Shown one piece after another: positions 39,201 to 51,200 of a DNA stretch of 64,000 bases. The translations under genes were made by a program, and so were the position numbers. Every line of letters starts with the position of its first letter. Positions within the stretch are counted from its first letter, which is position 1. A model generated the notes under the pieces. That model saw nothing but the letters and a program-made list of their open reading frames with translations, was not told the DNA's origin and ran no database searches. The DNA comes from Owenia fusiformis (lineage: Eukaryota > Annelida > Polychaeta > Sabellida > Oweniidae), in contig CAIIXF020000009.1 in assembly GCA_903813345.2 (NCBI GenBank), positions 17,137,759-17,201,758 of the forward strand, in the 5' to 3' direction.

Positions 39201-42200
39201 ATTGATTTTATTTATTTGTCATATCCGGACGGATGGACGTAGGTACGAAGGTGTTCCCTATATCCCTCCAAACTTCGTTCGATGGGATAATAATAAAAAC
39301 TTAGGTACAATGACAATTTGTATCACATTTCAAGCCATCAGAAAAATTCCTTCATAAGGTAGAAATTACTGTAACATACAGCTTTCTTTCATTTTACATG
39401 TAAGCCAAAGAGGACTATGCACTTATAGTTTTATTAGGTAGCATTCGCAAATGAAACTGCATGCTGCCATTGATTTAAATATGAAAAGTACCTGCAGTGA
39501 ATCCAGGTAGCTGTAAGCTATCGTGTCAAATCGCTGAATCGCTGACCTAAATAAGTCATGTGATCTATGTTCGTTATTTGGACTTCAAAATGACGGATTT
39601 GATTTATGCAATTGAATATATTAATCTGGCAGCCAGCAGTTGAATTTACAAATGCTAGCTTAGTTTTGTACTTACAGCTCTTGTTGTGGCACTGGGTGTT
39701 CTGGTGGGTGTGTGGGCAGCTGGTACTGTGGGCTCTACATCTGGGGCACTCTATATACAACAATGCAACATGGTCAGAGTCAAGCCAATACTTCATTATT
39801 GTCCAATAAGTAATTAATTACATGTGGCAATAAACATAACATCTTGACATTGGCCATATAAGCATTGTGATTTCCAATGTCAAATCAACAATATTCACAC
39901 CAGGACAAATGTGAAGTCCTCAATCAATATTTTTGATATACTGATACTGTATAATCAAAAATTAGTAAGGTGAAAACAAACCAAAAGTAAAGTTGATATC
40001 AATCCTTTTATGATGCCTTGACAGTACTTTGAGACTGGGGTTTCTCACATGCTAAACTAGTTAATTCATTCTTTCTAATGTCAGAGCAATGTTTACTGGA
40101 CAAGGTAAACTAAGACCATCTTACCTTTGCAGGTGTATGTATGGGTGCAAGTGTGTCCAGATCTGTCATGGGGAACTCTATTCCTTTTTGTTTCAAATCA
40201 AGGTACTGTTTTTCTACTTCTTTTAATTCGGGGGAACCTCGGAATGCATCTGCCCATGTCTAAAAGAACAATCAGATAATCATAACAGGAGCTTTTTTAA
40301 AATGGTTGCAAATTTGCATATGCAATGCTACTAGATAGTATACAGGAACGAATTGTTGTCAAAATGACAAGATGTCATTATCAGAATTGATGGAACTTCA
40401 AAAAATTTCACTTGAGTAAACGCAAAGTTTGGACAAGAAAAACAGGAACTCCCCAGAATAGAACATCCCATCAAATTCCAGATTTTCTATAAAATCACTG
40501 TTTATTTTGAACATATTAAAATGGAAATAACCAGGCAGTAGTATTGACTACCTTTTGTTTGAAGCTTCTAGCCCAATTTTCAAGGATGTTGCATCAAGTT
40601 TTGTTAAATTCAAAAGAAATAAAAAAAAATTTGGGGGGTTGCTTATTTCTTGATCGCACATCCCCCCTGACCAAAAACCGAATTTTTTTTTGGTGAACGC
40701 ATCCCACTGACTGAAAGCTGGCTACTCCTGATCAACCTCAAAATTTGGACCAAATCTAATATAAATACTAAATAGCGCATCAAATTTTTACCAAATCTGA
40801 CACATGACAGTGTTTGAGTCATCAAAGATTTTTTCACAAAAATGGAGACAACTTTGAACTGAGCAGCCATATTGGAATTTGCTTTTTGACTAGAAGTTCT
40901 ATGCCAATAATATCAGCATATTTTAAACTTGATCCATCAACTCACTTGTATTAAGATGTCATCCAGACAGACATACAGAAAGATAAAGAAATGAAAGAAG
41001 AAATGGACAGATGGATGGACAGACAAATAGACAGCTTTTCTATATCCCAACTATATTCCTTGGTATCAAAATGCTATTTATTCACCTATATACAAGACTA
41101 CACACACACACACATACCTACATTAAATTACTCACATATAATTCTGCTATTGGCACTTACCTGACCTATTTATTCATCTATATACAAGACTACACACACA
41201 CATATACCTGTATTAAACTACTGAACTCACATATAGTTCTGCTATTGGCACATACCTGTATTAGACTTAGTATTTTCTCTTGGACAACTTGTGGTGGGTC
41301 ATTCTTTGGGCCAATTATCTTAATCAATTCATGTAAAAAGTCTTTGTTTGCTACATGTACATGAAATCTTCTGCCGCAGTTCTTCACACAAGTTTCAAGG
41401 ACCTGAAACAAAAAATACAGGCCATTAACCTCTTGAATCCCAGGCTCTAAAATCAGTTGAAACCAGAGAATGTTTTACTGGATAGCTATACAAATTTAGA
41501 TGCTCAACCTAGTAAGGGCAGGGGTCATTTATACACATTTTAAAACAATTTTGTTTAAATTGGATGAAAATTGTTCAAATAAGAGCAATTTTAGTGAAAA
41601 AATTTGGGACAAATTTTCTCGTCACTCTGGGTTTCAAGGTCATTTCTAAGGTTATTTTTTCTTGTCACTCCAGGTAGTCAAGAAGTTAACATAGAAAATG
41701 CCACCACCTACCATTTGCTACAGACCCTGAATGCTGATCACCTAACACCCAACACCATCCACAAAAAGTTGGAGACTATAACAATATCTCATCAACTTCT
41801 GGTGGTGACAGAAAAAACATACCATAAACAAAAAAAGAGTAATATAATGAACAGAGGCATATACAATAAAATGTTCATTCAAAGGAAATAATTTCAAATG
41901 TGAGATAACAAATCTCAATAAATATGAGGTTTGAACAGCAAATAGCAGGTAAGAATATGTTAGATTAACACAATGCACAAGGTTAGGGATCCAATGTTGC
42001 AGAAAATCTATCAACCAGTATTTTCTGGACAGACAGACAGGCTGCAAATGGAAGGACAGGAGGATGGCTTCACACTTTCCCACTAAACTTTGGGATGATA
42101 AAGTTAAAACCCCTATACATGAGATATGAAAGAATTTGAATGATGAGGTTTGTGGCATGCCCCATACATGAGGATGAAACTTCAGAGAACAAATACATGT

Positions 42201-45200
42201 ATTCGCAAATTACTTCAAAACTGATTCTTGTTTACATGTACTTTTATCTTTTTATAATTAAATGTACTTTGAAGCTTCATTGTGAATAGGTTGAATTATG
42301 AAAGTATTTCTGATGTCAACCTTTAATTCATATTTCTGATTCATCAGCATAAGACAACCTTACAGAAAATATATGCAAATTAGGCCACTGTGATCACAAA
42401 CAACTGCATAAACAACAACATATATGAATATTGTCAAAACATATGTTTATGAAGCATAATGGAATAAATCATTTGAGAGAAAACTTCAAAAAATAGAAAA
42501 ATATGGCTTAGCTTATTTATATGTTTTGAATCTTTTCAGTAACAACATCAACTCATGGTGAGGTTGAATCATGAATTAGCATATGATTTATTTCTCATCA
42601 TAATTTTATAATGACTTCCATTGATTCATTTCTATGGCTATCTTCTTATGATATTTAAAGTCACCACCACAACTTTTCAGATATTAAATGGAAATGTTTG
42701 AATTTTAGAAATCATTAAAATAACAATGTACAGCATTATTGCATGTAAATGCATATTCCTTATAAACTAAGACCTGGGTACATCAAGTGGCACATATGTG
42801 TTGTATTTAGTGCAGTAAGATATTGCATTAAATGTGAACACAGTGATACAGAAAGAAAATGTAATAAATTCCTTAATTCAAAATTCAAAATGGCCACACG
42901 TTTTCCTGAAATTTGATGACAATATTTATGTGACAGGCTCTTTGAGAGACTGGGTATTTTTTTTCAATGCAAGGTTCACTCTTCAAAACAGGAGACACGA
43001 AAGATTTTCCTTAGAAGGTCATAGTATTTCCCATGATGCAGTTCGCAGAGGAATGTTCATCCAGGGGGTTTCTATGTAGATAATAAAAATAAATGTTAGT
43101 CTTGATGAAGTATCCAAACTTCAATATATTTTGACACTGGTCAATGATCGTTGAATAGCACCTCTGCGCTAATTGTTGCACCTTTAACATGGAGATTTTT
43201 ACACCTATTTTTCAATCGATATATTCGTACATATTCCCGTACCGGAGTACAGAAAAAATTATCAGAAACAATTGATCTCTTATTAATCTTAAAGGACAAC
43301 TGAAATGGCTTTTCTCAGCTTGCAGCTACAAAAATGTGGTTTGCTCCATTGTAAGCCCAACGTAGAGTTGGATCAATCAAATTGGCCCCCACGTGATTAG
43401 TAACGTCATATACAAAATATAGCTTTGGTTTATTGGTTCCTTAGTAATCACAACAGAATAACTGGGAAACATGTGATCATAACACAGTGAACGGTAAAAT
43501 ATTTGGGATTATTTTTTTCGGATGGATGAGATTGGCAGTGGTGAATTGGTCAATGTACATAGATATGATGACGTTTTGGTACTCTAACTATGTAAGAGAG
43601 CAGAACTTTGAAAATCGATGGGCTGCAATTTGAGAAATTCTAATTTGAACTTTGCCAATTTAACATGCATCTCAATGGTACAAAATGTAAGGAGAGTTCT
43701 ACCTAATTCTATTGCAGCTTGACTGCATTATCTATTGTAAAGTAACTCCAGTAACAGAATTATATAAGCAGTAAACCTTATTTTACATTAACACTATCAA
43801 TATAGTCAGAAGTACTTACTGTTAATGTATACATAACAACAGAGTAGTTTTTTCCAGCATTCATTGTCAACTTCTTCCTGATAGCCTTGATGCCATCTTT
43901 GGGTCTGAAAGTGCAATGATTTACATTCAGGATAGCAGAATGTTCAACATTTAATCCTATAATCATGATGAAACAAGTGTATGACTAGCAATGAATATAG
44001 ATATATGTGTGATATCAACATTAATGGCAAATTCCAGGTCAGGAATTGGTCAAACCAGAACATCTTATTGAGCAATATAAGTGCACATAAGGCCATAGAT
44101 ACTTTTTTACATCCTGGTAAAATCCAAACTGTGCAAGAAAACACCCCCTCACCTCACCTCGTATATGAATAATCTAACATCTCTGGAATCTCAATGACTC
44201 TGAAGATATCAACTTGACCTCATTCACTTTCATATTGCAAAGCACTGTGTTTATCACTGTGGTTAAGATGTATAGTATTGGATATATCCTCAAATATATT
44301 ATAAATGTGTAAGAACAGGTATAGTACATGTACTCAGATGCATATTTCATGAAAATGTTGCATGAAACAGGGAAAACCTACATATCTATTTAGAAATTCA
44401 ATGTTATATGAAAATATATTAACATTGGGTGTCCCAAAAAATGTACTATTCCTTGGAATCATGGCTATGGGAAAACAAGGCATTACCATGACAAAATGTC
44501 ATCACCTAGTTGCTCACAATATTAGTAATTCAATCTTAAATCAGATTTGAATTCCTGAAAACTTGTAGAAGATTTTGAAAAAAAATTGGTCAATTTGAAG
44601 CAAGTTGAAAAAGACCTTTTTAACCTTGAGATGGACATTAAGGGTCAAATCTCAAATCTAAAGTTAGATTTGAACTTCTGAGAACTTGTAGATGATTTTG
44701 TAAAAAGAAATTGGTCAATTAGAAGCAAGTTGAAAAAAGACCTTTTTGACCTTGAGAAGATCATTGAAGGTCAAATCTGTTTTGACCTTGAGAATGTCAT
44801 TGAAGGTCAAATCTACATAGTCAGATTTGAACATTTGAGAACTTGATGATTTTGAAAAAAAAATTGGTCAATTTGAAGCAACTTGAAAAAAGACCTTTTT
44901 GACATTTTTTTACCTTGAGAAGGTCAAATCTCAAATCTAAAGTCAGATTTGAACTTCTGATAACTTGAAGATGATTTTGAAAAAAAGATACAGGAATATG
45001 TTTTGTCTTATAATAAATCAGAGTCCCGCAAGCATAAGGAAGAGAAAGGAAGAGAGACTTTGACACTACAGAGTTTACATACTCTACAGCTCATGTATTT
45101 CTTTGTCTTAAATATAATCATCAATCCATATCTTGTTGTATAAATAATGAAAATAAATGCATTAAATTTTGTGTTTTCTTGAGCCATATTCATCATAAAA

Positions 45201-48200
45201 GTCGTATGTGGAACTGTACGCTCATTAGAGAAAATACGGTATCTTAATATTAAAAATCTAGTTGTAATTCAAAAAATAACTGATCATTTATCTAAACAGT
45301 TCATTACTGGGAAGCAAATGCAATCATATACAGTCTGATCATGCTTTAAGTACAATTCAAGATTACTCTTACCCATCTTCAGTTTCATTGATGATGTCAC
45401 ATATCTCCATGTTCAATGCCCAGTTCTCAGAGGCAAGGGAAGCATCTGTAGCTTGGTCTGGAAATCAACAGAAATCAGCTGAGTGAATTAAACTGCTTTA
45501 AAAGAATGGGTGGAATAAGCTCCCATTGCACCAAGACCCTATCTCCTATCTCATGTGAGGATGAACTGTCATTTCCCAGGATCTTTCAAGTATAAAAGCA
45601 TTTGTCATAACACAGTATTTCATATAAAAACACGGAATATACGAGGGTATATCATAAAGTTCTCATAATATCTCTCTAGTTTTTTTATTTTTCATCATAT
45701 TCTCATGAAATTTTCATATAGAATGCTGTATTAATCTATCAAGAAATATTTGGTATAATAGAAATATTAGATAAGTAATGGTTGCCATAGTAACCGGAAA
45801 TCAAGGCACCCGGGGCAAATAAAAATAATTGAGATATAATGAGCTTTATTAACCTTGTTTACATACATAAAAACTCTCATAAATTATCAAACACATTAAA
45901 ATGTTATATTGAATATGTTGTTAAATGCTTTTACTATAAAATAAATTGATCATGTGAATTGTGTGATGTCATAGGGGATGCTTACATGCTTCATTAGATG
46001 TGATACCAGACTCTGAGAACCAAAGCTTAACTAGATAATGGCAACTCCGCGGAGTAGCAAATCCCAACGAACAAAATATCAATTACCGAATTCCAATCAA
46101 TTATACTCATTACTTTGGTTAAAATTGAAAAATTTAGATTTTAGAATTGCAAATTCCTGCAAAGCAGCCATTTTGAATTTTCTGAGGTACAAATCTGAAA
46201 AATAATACCATAATAGTGATCTACTCCAAAATTCCTTCAATTTGAGTATTATATAGCCATACGTTGAAGGGATCGAAAAATTATTGCGAAATCGTACATT
46301 AGACGGCCATTTTGAATTTTACGAGGCTCGAATCAGAAAAAAGATACAATATTTGCAATCATTTGAGTATAATAAACCTATACTTCAGAAAGATCTACAA
46401 ATTAGCGAAAATTTCTGTTTTCCTGACCCCCCATACACGGCCCCTGGGGGTCAGGATGAAAAACACGGAATATATGTGAAATAGATAGATGTTGCGAATA
46501 TACTACCAAAATTTCAAACAATAATATTAATTACTTTGGTTTAGAATGGAAAATTTATGATTTTTGCGAAAAAGTCCCGTCATTTTTAAAGCAGCGGCCA
46601 TCTTGAAAAAATCCATTTTGAATTTTCTGAGGTACAAATCTGAAAAATAATACCATAATTGTTATCTGCTCCAAAATTCCTTCAATTTGAGTATTATATA
46701 GCCATACTTTGAACTAGGGATCGAAAAATCATTGCGAAATCGTACATTAGAAAGCCATTTTGAATTATAAGAGGCTCGAATCAGAAAAAAGATACAATAT
46801 TTGCAATCTACTCTTAATTGCCTTTCATTTGAGTATAATAAAGCTATACTTCAGAAAGATCTAAAAGTTAGCGAAAATTTCTGTTTTCCTTACCCCCCAT
46901 ATACGGCCCCTGGGGGTCAGGATGAAAAACACTGAATACATGTGAAATAGATAGATGTTGCGAATATACTACCAAAATTTCAAACAATAATATTAATTAC
47001 TTTGGTTTAGAATGAAAAATTTATGATTTTTGCGAAAAAATCCCGTCATTTTTAAAGCGGCGGCCATCTTGAAGAAAATTTTTTTTGCATAAAACTTTTC
47101 ATCAATATCCATCTTTCCACCAAATATGAAGAAAATCCGTCTACTAATATTTGAGTTATCTTCCGGACGGACGGACGGACGGACGGACGGACTGACAGAC
47201 TGACGGACTGACGGACGGACGGAGGGCTTCACTATATCCCTACCGAACTTTGTTCGTTGGGATAATTATCAGAAATGACTGAGTTAGATAATGCATAGAT
47301 GCAGGGGTCATCAGAAAAATAATATTCATACTGATAAAAAATTTAGTTTAGTTCGAAAAATCCTTTGCTCATACTACATTGTACTAAAGATGATCTAAAA
47401 CAAATATGTTGCAAAGATATCAACAAAATTACACCCTATGCGTGGTCTATTATTTATTTAAGATGAACTGAAGTGGAATCGAGGAATAATTGACAAAACA
47501 GTTGTAGTGTCTAACATCACTTCTAATGAGACATTACAATCATCCATTATTTTTTTTTATTTTATTTTTTTATTTATTTATTTATTTATTCATATATATT
47601 TCAACATCAAATGTACAGTAAACGGGTGACACTTCTCGTGTATATTCCCGTGTTTATAATCATGAAATGTACAGATTGGGGATCTGCTTGTGTGATGAAT
47701 GCTACTATCTTTGTCTGACTAAGAATGTGTCATATAATGCCCACTATGGTTATCTGAAATTGATATTATTGATTGATAAAATATTTTTTCAATTCTTTTT
47801 TCATAATAAAAATACTTCCAGATGATGTTATTTCAATAGGTAATGAATTCCAAATTGATGGTGCAGTAAAAGATATCAAGGCTTTACCATAATTTGTTCG
47901 AATTTTGGGTTTGTCATAGTTTACCCTATTTCGGGTGTTGTAAGCATGTCTTTCTTGGATGGTACTGAAGAGTTTTGGAAATATTTTATGATAATTATGG
48001 AGTTTATTAATCCATTTGTACATGAAGATGCATTTCAACTGCTTATTAATATCAAATATATTCAAAATGTTCAGTTGTTTGAATAGGGGAAGGGAATGTG
48101 CTCTGTAGTTACTGTTTGTTGCAATACGTGTAAATTTTTTCTGCAAAATATGAAGGGAGTTTAACAAACCACTACCTGCTTCACCCCAGATAAGATTGCC

Positions 48201-51200
48201 ATATATCAAATAAGAGTAAATAAGGGAATAATAGATGCTCAAGAATGCCTTATCATTTAACAGTTGTTTGACCCTATATAGAATACCAATGGTTCTGGAG
48301 ATTTTAGCATTAACGGACATAATATGACGTTTCCAGTTTAAGTTTTGATCAATTGTAATGCCAAGAAAATTAATGCTATCAACCTGCTGAAGCTTCTTTT
48401 TATTAAGATAGATGTTTATGTTATTTGCATTATTATCTTTTTTTTTTATAAAATCAAACTTTATTAATAAACATATTTTACATTACATGCATACAATAAG
48501 ATAAAATACAATTATAGAAATTTCAAGTTACATTACATCTTTCTGATCATTATTTCATTATCAAAAATAGCTTTTACATTACTAGCTGTATTGACCCTTT
48601 TTTTAAAATCATGTATAGCTTTTTTAATTACCAACGTTTTAAGTAAATCTTCTTTTTTAACAATTGCATTTCCAATTCTTTGATCATTTGTAACATTCAC
48701 ATCATCCCAAATTGATTTAATACAGCCACAATTGATAAAGAAGTGGTCAATGTCATATTTTACATGTTATTTGCATTATATCTTTTTTGACTTGAGGTGA
48801 AAATAATATATTTTGTTTTATCCGCATTAAGGGATAATTTATTAGTGATAAGCCACTCCTCTATTAGTTTTAGTTCAGTATTGAGAATTATGATTATGAG
48901 ATCACAAAATTCACATGACCATTATAATAGTTCAAAACAGTCAAGAATACATGGTGTTTAACAATTTGGTGTGTTACATAGCTTATTTGATAACTTATTA
49001 TGCATTTAAACATGGTTAGTTGTGGCTATTCTTGCACAATTCTTTATTTGCCCCGGGTGCCTTGATTTCCGGTTACTATGGCAACCATTTTATAAATAAT
49101 AGTTCTGTTATACCAAATATGTTTTGATAGATTAATGCAGCATTGTATACTACACATTCTGTGAAAAATTCATCAGAATATATTGAAAAATAAAAAAATT
49201 AGAGAGATATTATGAGAACTTTATGATATACCCTCGTATGTGAAATATAATTGAAACAGTGATATTTATTACTTAAATTCCTAAGGCATTAAGGCATAAT
49301 ATGGCATTGTTGTTTCTTCTTGTCTTCTCTCATGTAAAAATAAAACATAAACCAGCCTGGTCTTCATAATTAAATTATTTTGAACTACAAAACAGCAACT
49401 CCACGGAGTAGCAAATCTCACCGAACAAAACATGTCTTGATAAATAGCAGCCATCTTGGAAAATTTTCTTGAACAGACCTCCCCTTTCCTAGGTATATTA
49501 GTTATCAAAGATTACATTTTTTGCAAAAAATGGCGTTTTGATATTCAGCTATCATCTTGAAAATTTCTTTTCAAGCAGAGTTCTTTTGTCCATGGGAATC
49601 AGTATATAAAATTTCAAAGAAATCCGTCCACTCACTGGTATATGAGTTATCAAAGATTACGTTTTTTACAAGAAATGCCAGCCATTTTGAAATTCAATTA
49701 CGTACTATCTTAAAAATGTCTTCTTGAGCAGGGCTTCCTTAACTCTAGGCATCAGAATATATACAGTCAAAACAGAAATGTTTGTGACTACTTTGAATTT
49801 AAAAAATAAGCAATCAAATGACCATATTGAAACAGTTTATGTAAAAATAAAAACATTTATATTTATCCTAACTTTTGTATATTTCAGATAGTAATGCATA
49901 ATGTGCAGCAAAGCTGTATCCTTTTGTAATTTAGGGAGTTTCAGCCATGTTAATTTTTCCAAAAATAACATGGCAGAGAAGTATCAAAATATAAGGGGAC
50001 ACAGATATGATAGCTAAACTACAAAACAAACTAAAATATACAAAAGTTAGGATAAATAAGATAAATAAAAACTATTTGCAAAATAAGTTTGATTCTGATG
50101 GGGGCAGAAAAGGAGGTCTGTTGGGACGGTACCTTTGATAGCAATCTGGAAAATGTATTTTTGAACAGAGCTCCCGCATCATGAGAAATCAGGGCCTTCT
50201 ATTAGCTTCGCACTAGTATGCCATGAGACAGTTGGAGCCTACCTTCGATCTAGGCCCGTACAGTTTTCTTGAAAATGCTGAGGGCCAATCAAATCAATTA
50301 TTTGACCAGTGAGAGATTCATTTTAGAGACTGAACATCTTGATGGACATCCTTATCTTACCCTAATTGGGGTCATAAAACTAAATGGGTTGATACCACTT
50401 GAGACACTAACAAAGTGACAATACAATATTATGTAACACTTTCAATGTGTCAACATTAAAGGGCCATAAATAATGGCGCCTAAATAATGGATAATCATCA
50501 TGCTTAAAATGTTGTACCCTCCCATTTGTCGATATCAGAATTGTAACCAACTAAATCAGAGCATACTTCTGGTTGAAGACAGAAAGATGTGAGAGTATCA
50601 GAATGGAGCTTGCTTGTTCCAAGGTATCAGCATATAAAATCTGAACTTAGTCTATTGGTTTTGAGTAATCAAAGATTAAATCTTTTTACAAAAAATGAAA
50701 GTCATTTTAAATTCAGTGGTTGGGCAAAGCTCCTTTGTCCCTAGGCATCAGCATATAAAATTTGAACCAAATCCGTTAACTAGCATTTGAGTTATCAAAG
50801 ATAACATTTTTTACAAGAAATGGTGGCCATTTTGAATTGAGTGGCCATATTGAGAATTCCTTCTCAAGCAGAGGTCCTACAACCAAAACGAATTTGCCTA
50901 CATACCCCTGAGACTCTTATCTGATAGATAGAATGCACAAATAAAACAAAAGTTTTGCTACTAAAGGTAAAAAGTTCTCTTGAAATTTCGAAGTGATTTT
51001 ACCTGTTAATTCTGTCCATGGTCCGTCATTTTTTGCGGAAGTTACACTGAAATGCAAACTCCATGAAACAAAACGAAATCACTAGAAAAAAAACATGGCA
51101 CACATTGTGCGCATGTGCTGCAAAGTTTAAACAAATCAGATCATTTGATTATTTTGCGCACATGAATTATTTGCTTCTGAGCACTTACAAGCTTACCACA

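Larger units (their letters stand above)
45642..49236. mobile_element. Long-TIR, TA-flanked DNA transposon filled with other elements
   Basis: Inverted ends of about 190 bp start CGAGGGTATATCATAAAGTT (45642; mirrored to 49236) and are flanked by TA. The inner part of both contains CCGGAAATCAAGGCACCCGG. No transposase of its own remains: the inside holds a hairpin-headed element (46038-47265) and a LINE (47766-48890) that itself carries a second LINE. It is assigned to mariner-like elements by the TA target and by the CCCGGGGCAA and X-box block shared with the 25-kb mariner. It lies in TOM1 intron 1. Confidence 0.85.

Noticed and set aside
42834-43079. 81-codon ORF in TOM1 intron 3
   Set aside because: No motif, no splice context and not in phase with TOM1; length is within chance for AT-rich DNA.
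51007-51050. Possible extra TOM1 exon between exons 1 and 2
   Set aside because: It has good-looking splice sites, but exon 1 joins exon 2 in perfect phase and matches TOM1 without it, and its inclusion would create an immediate stop. It could at most be a poison exon.
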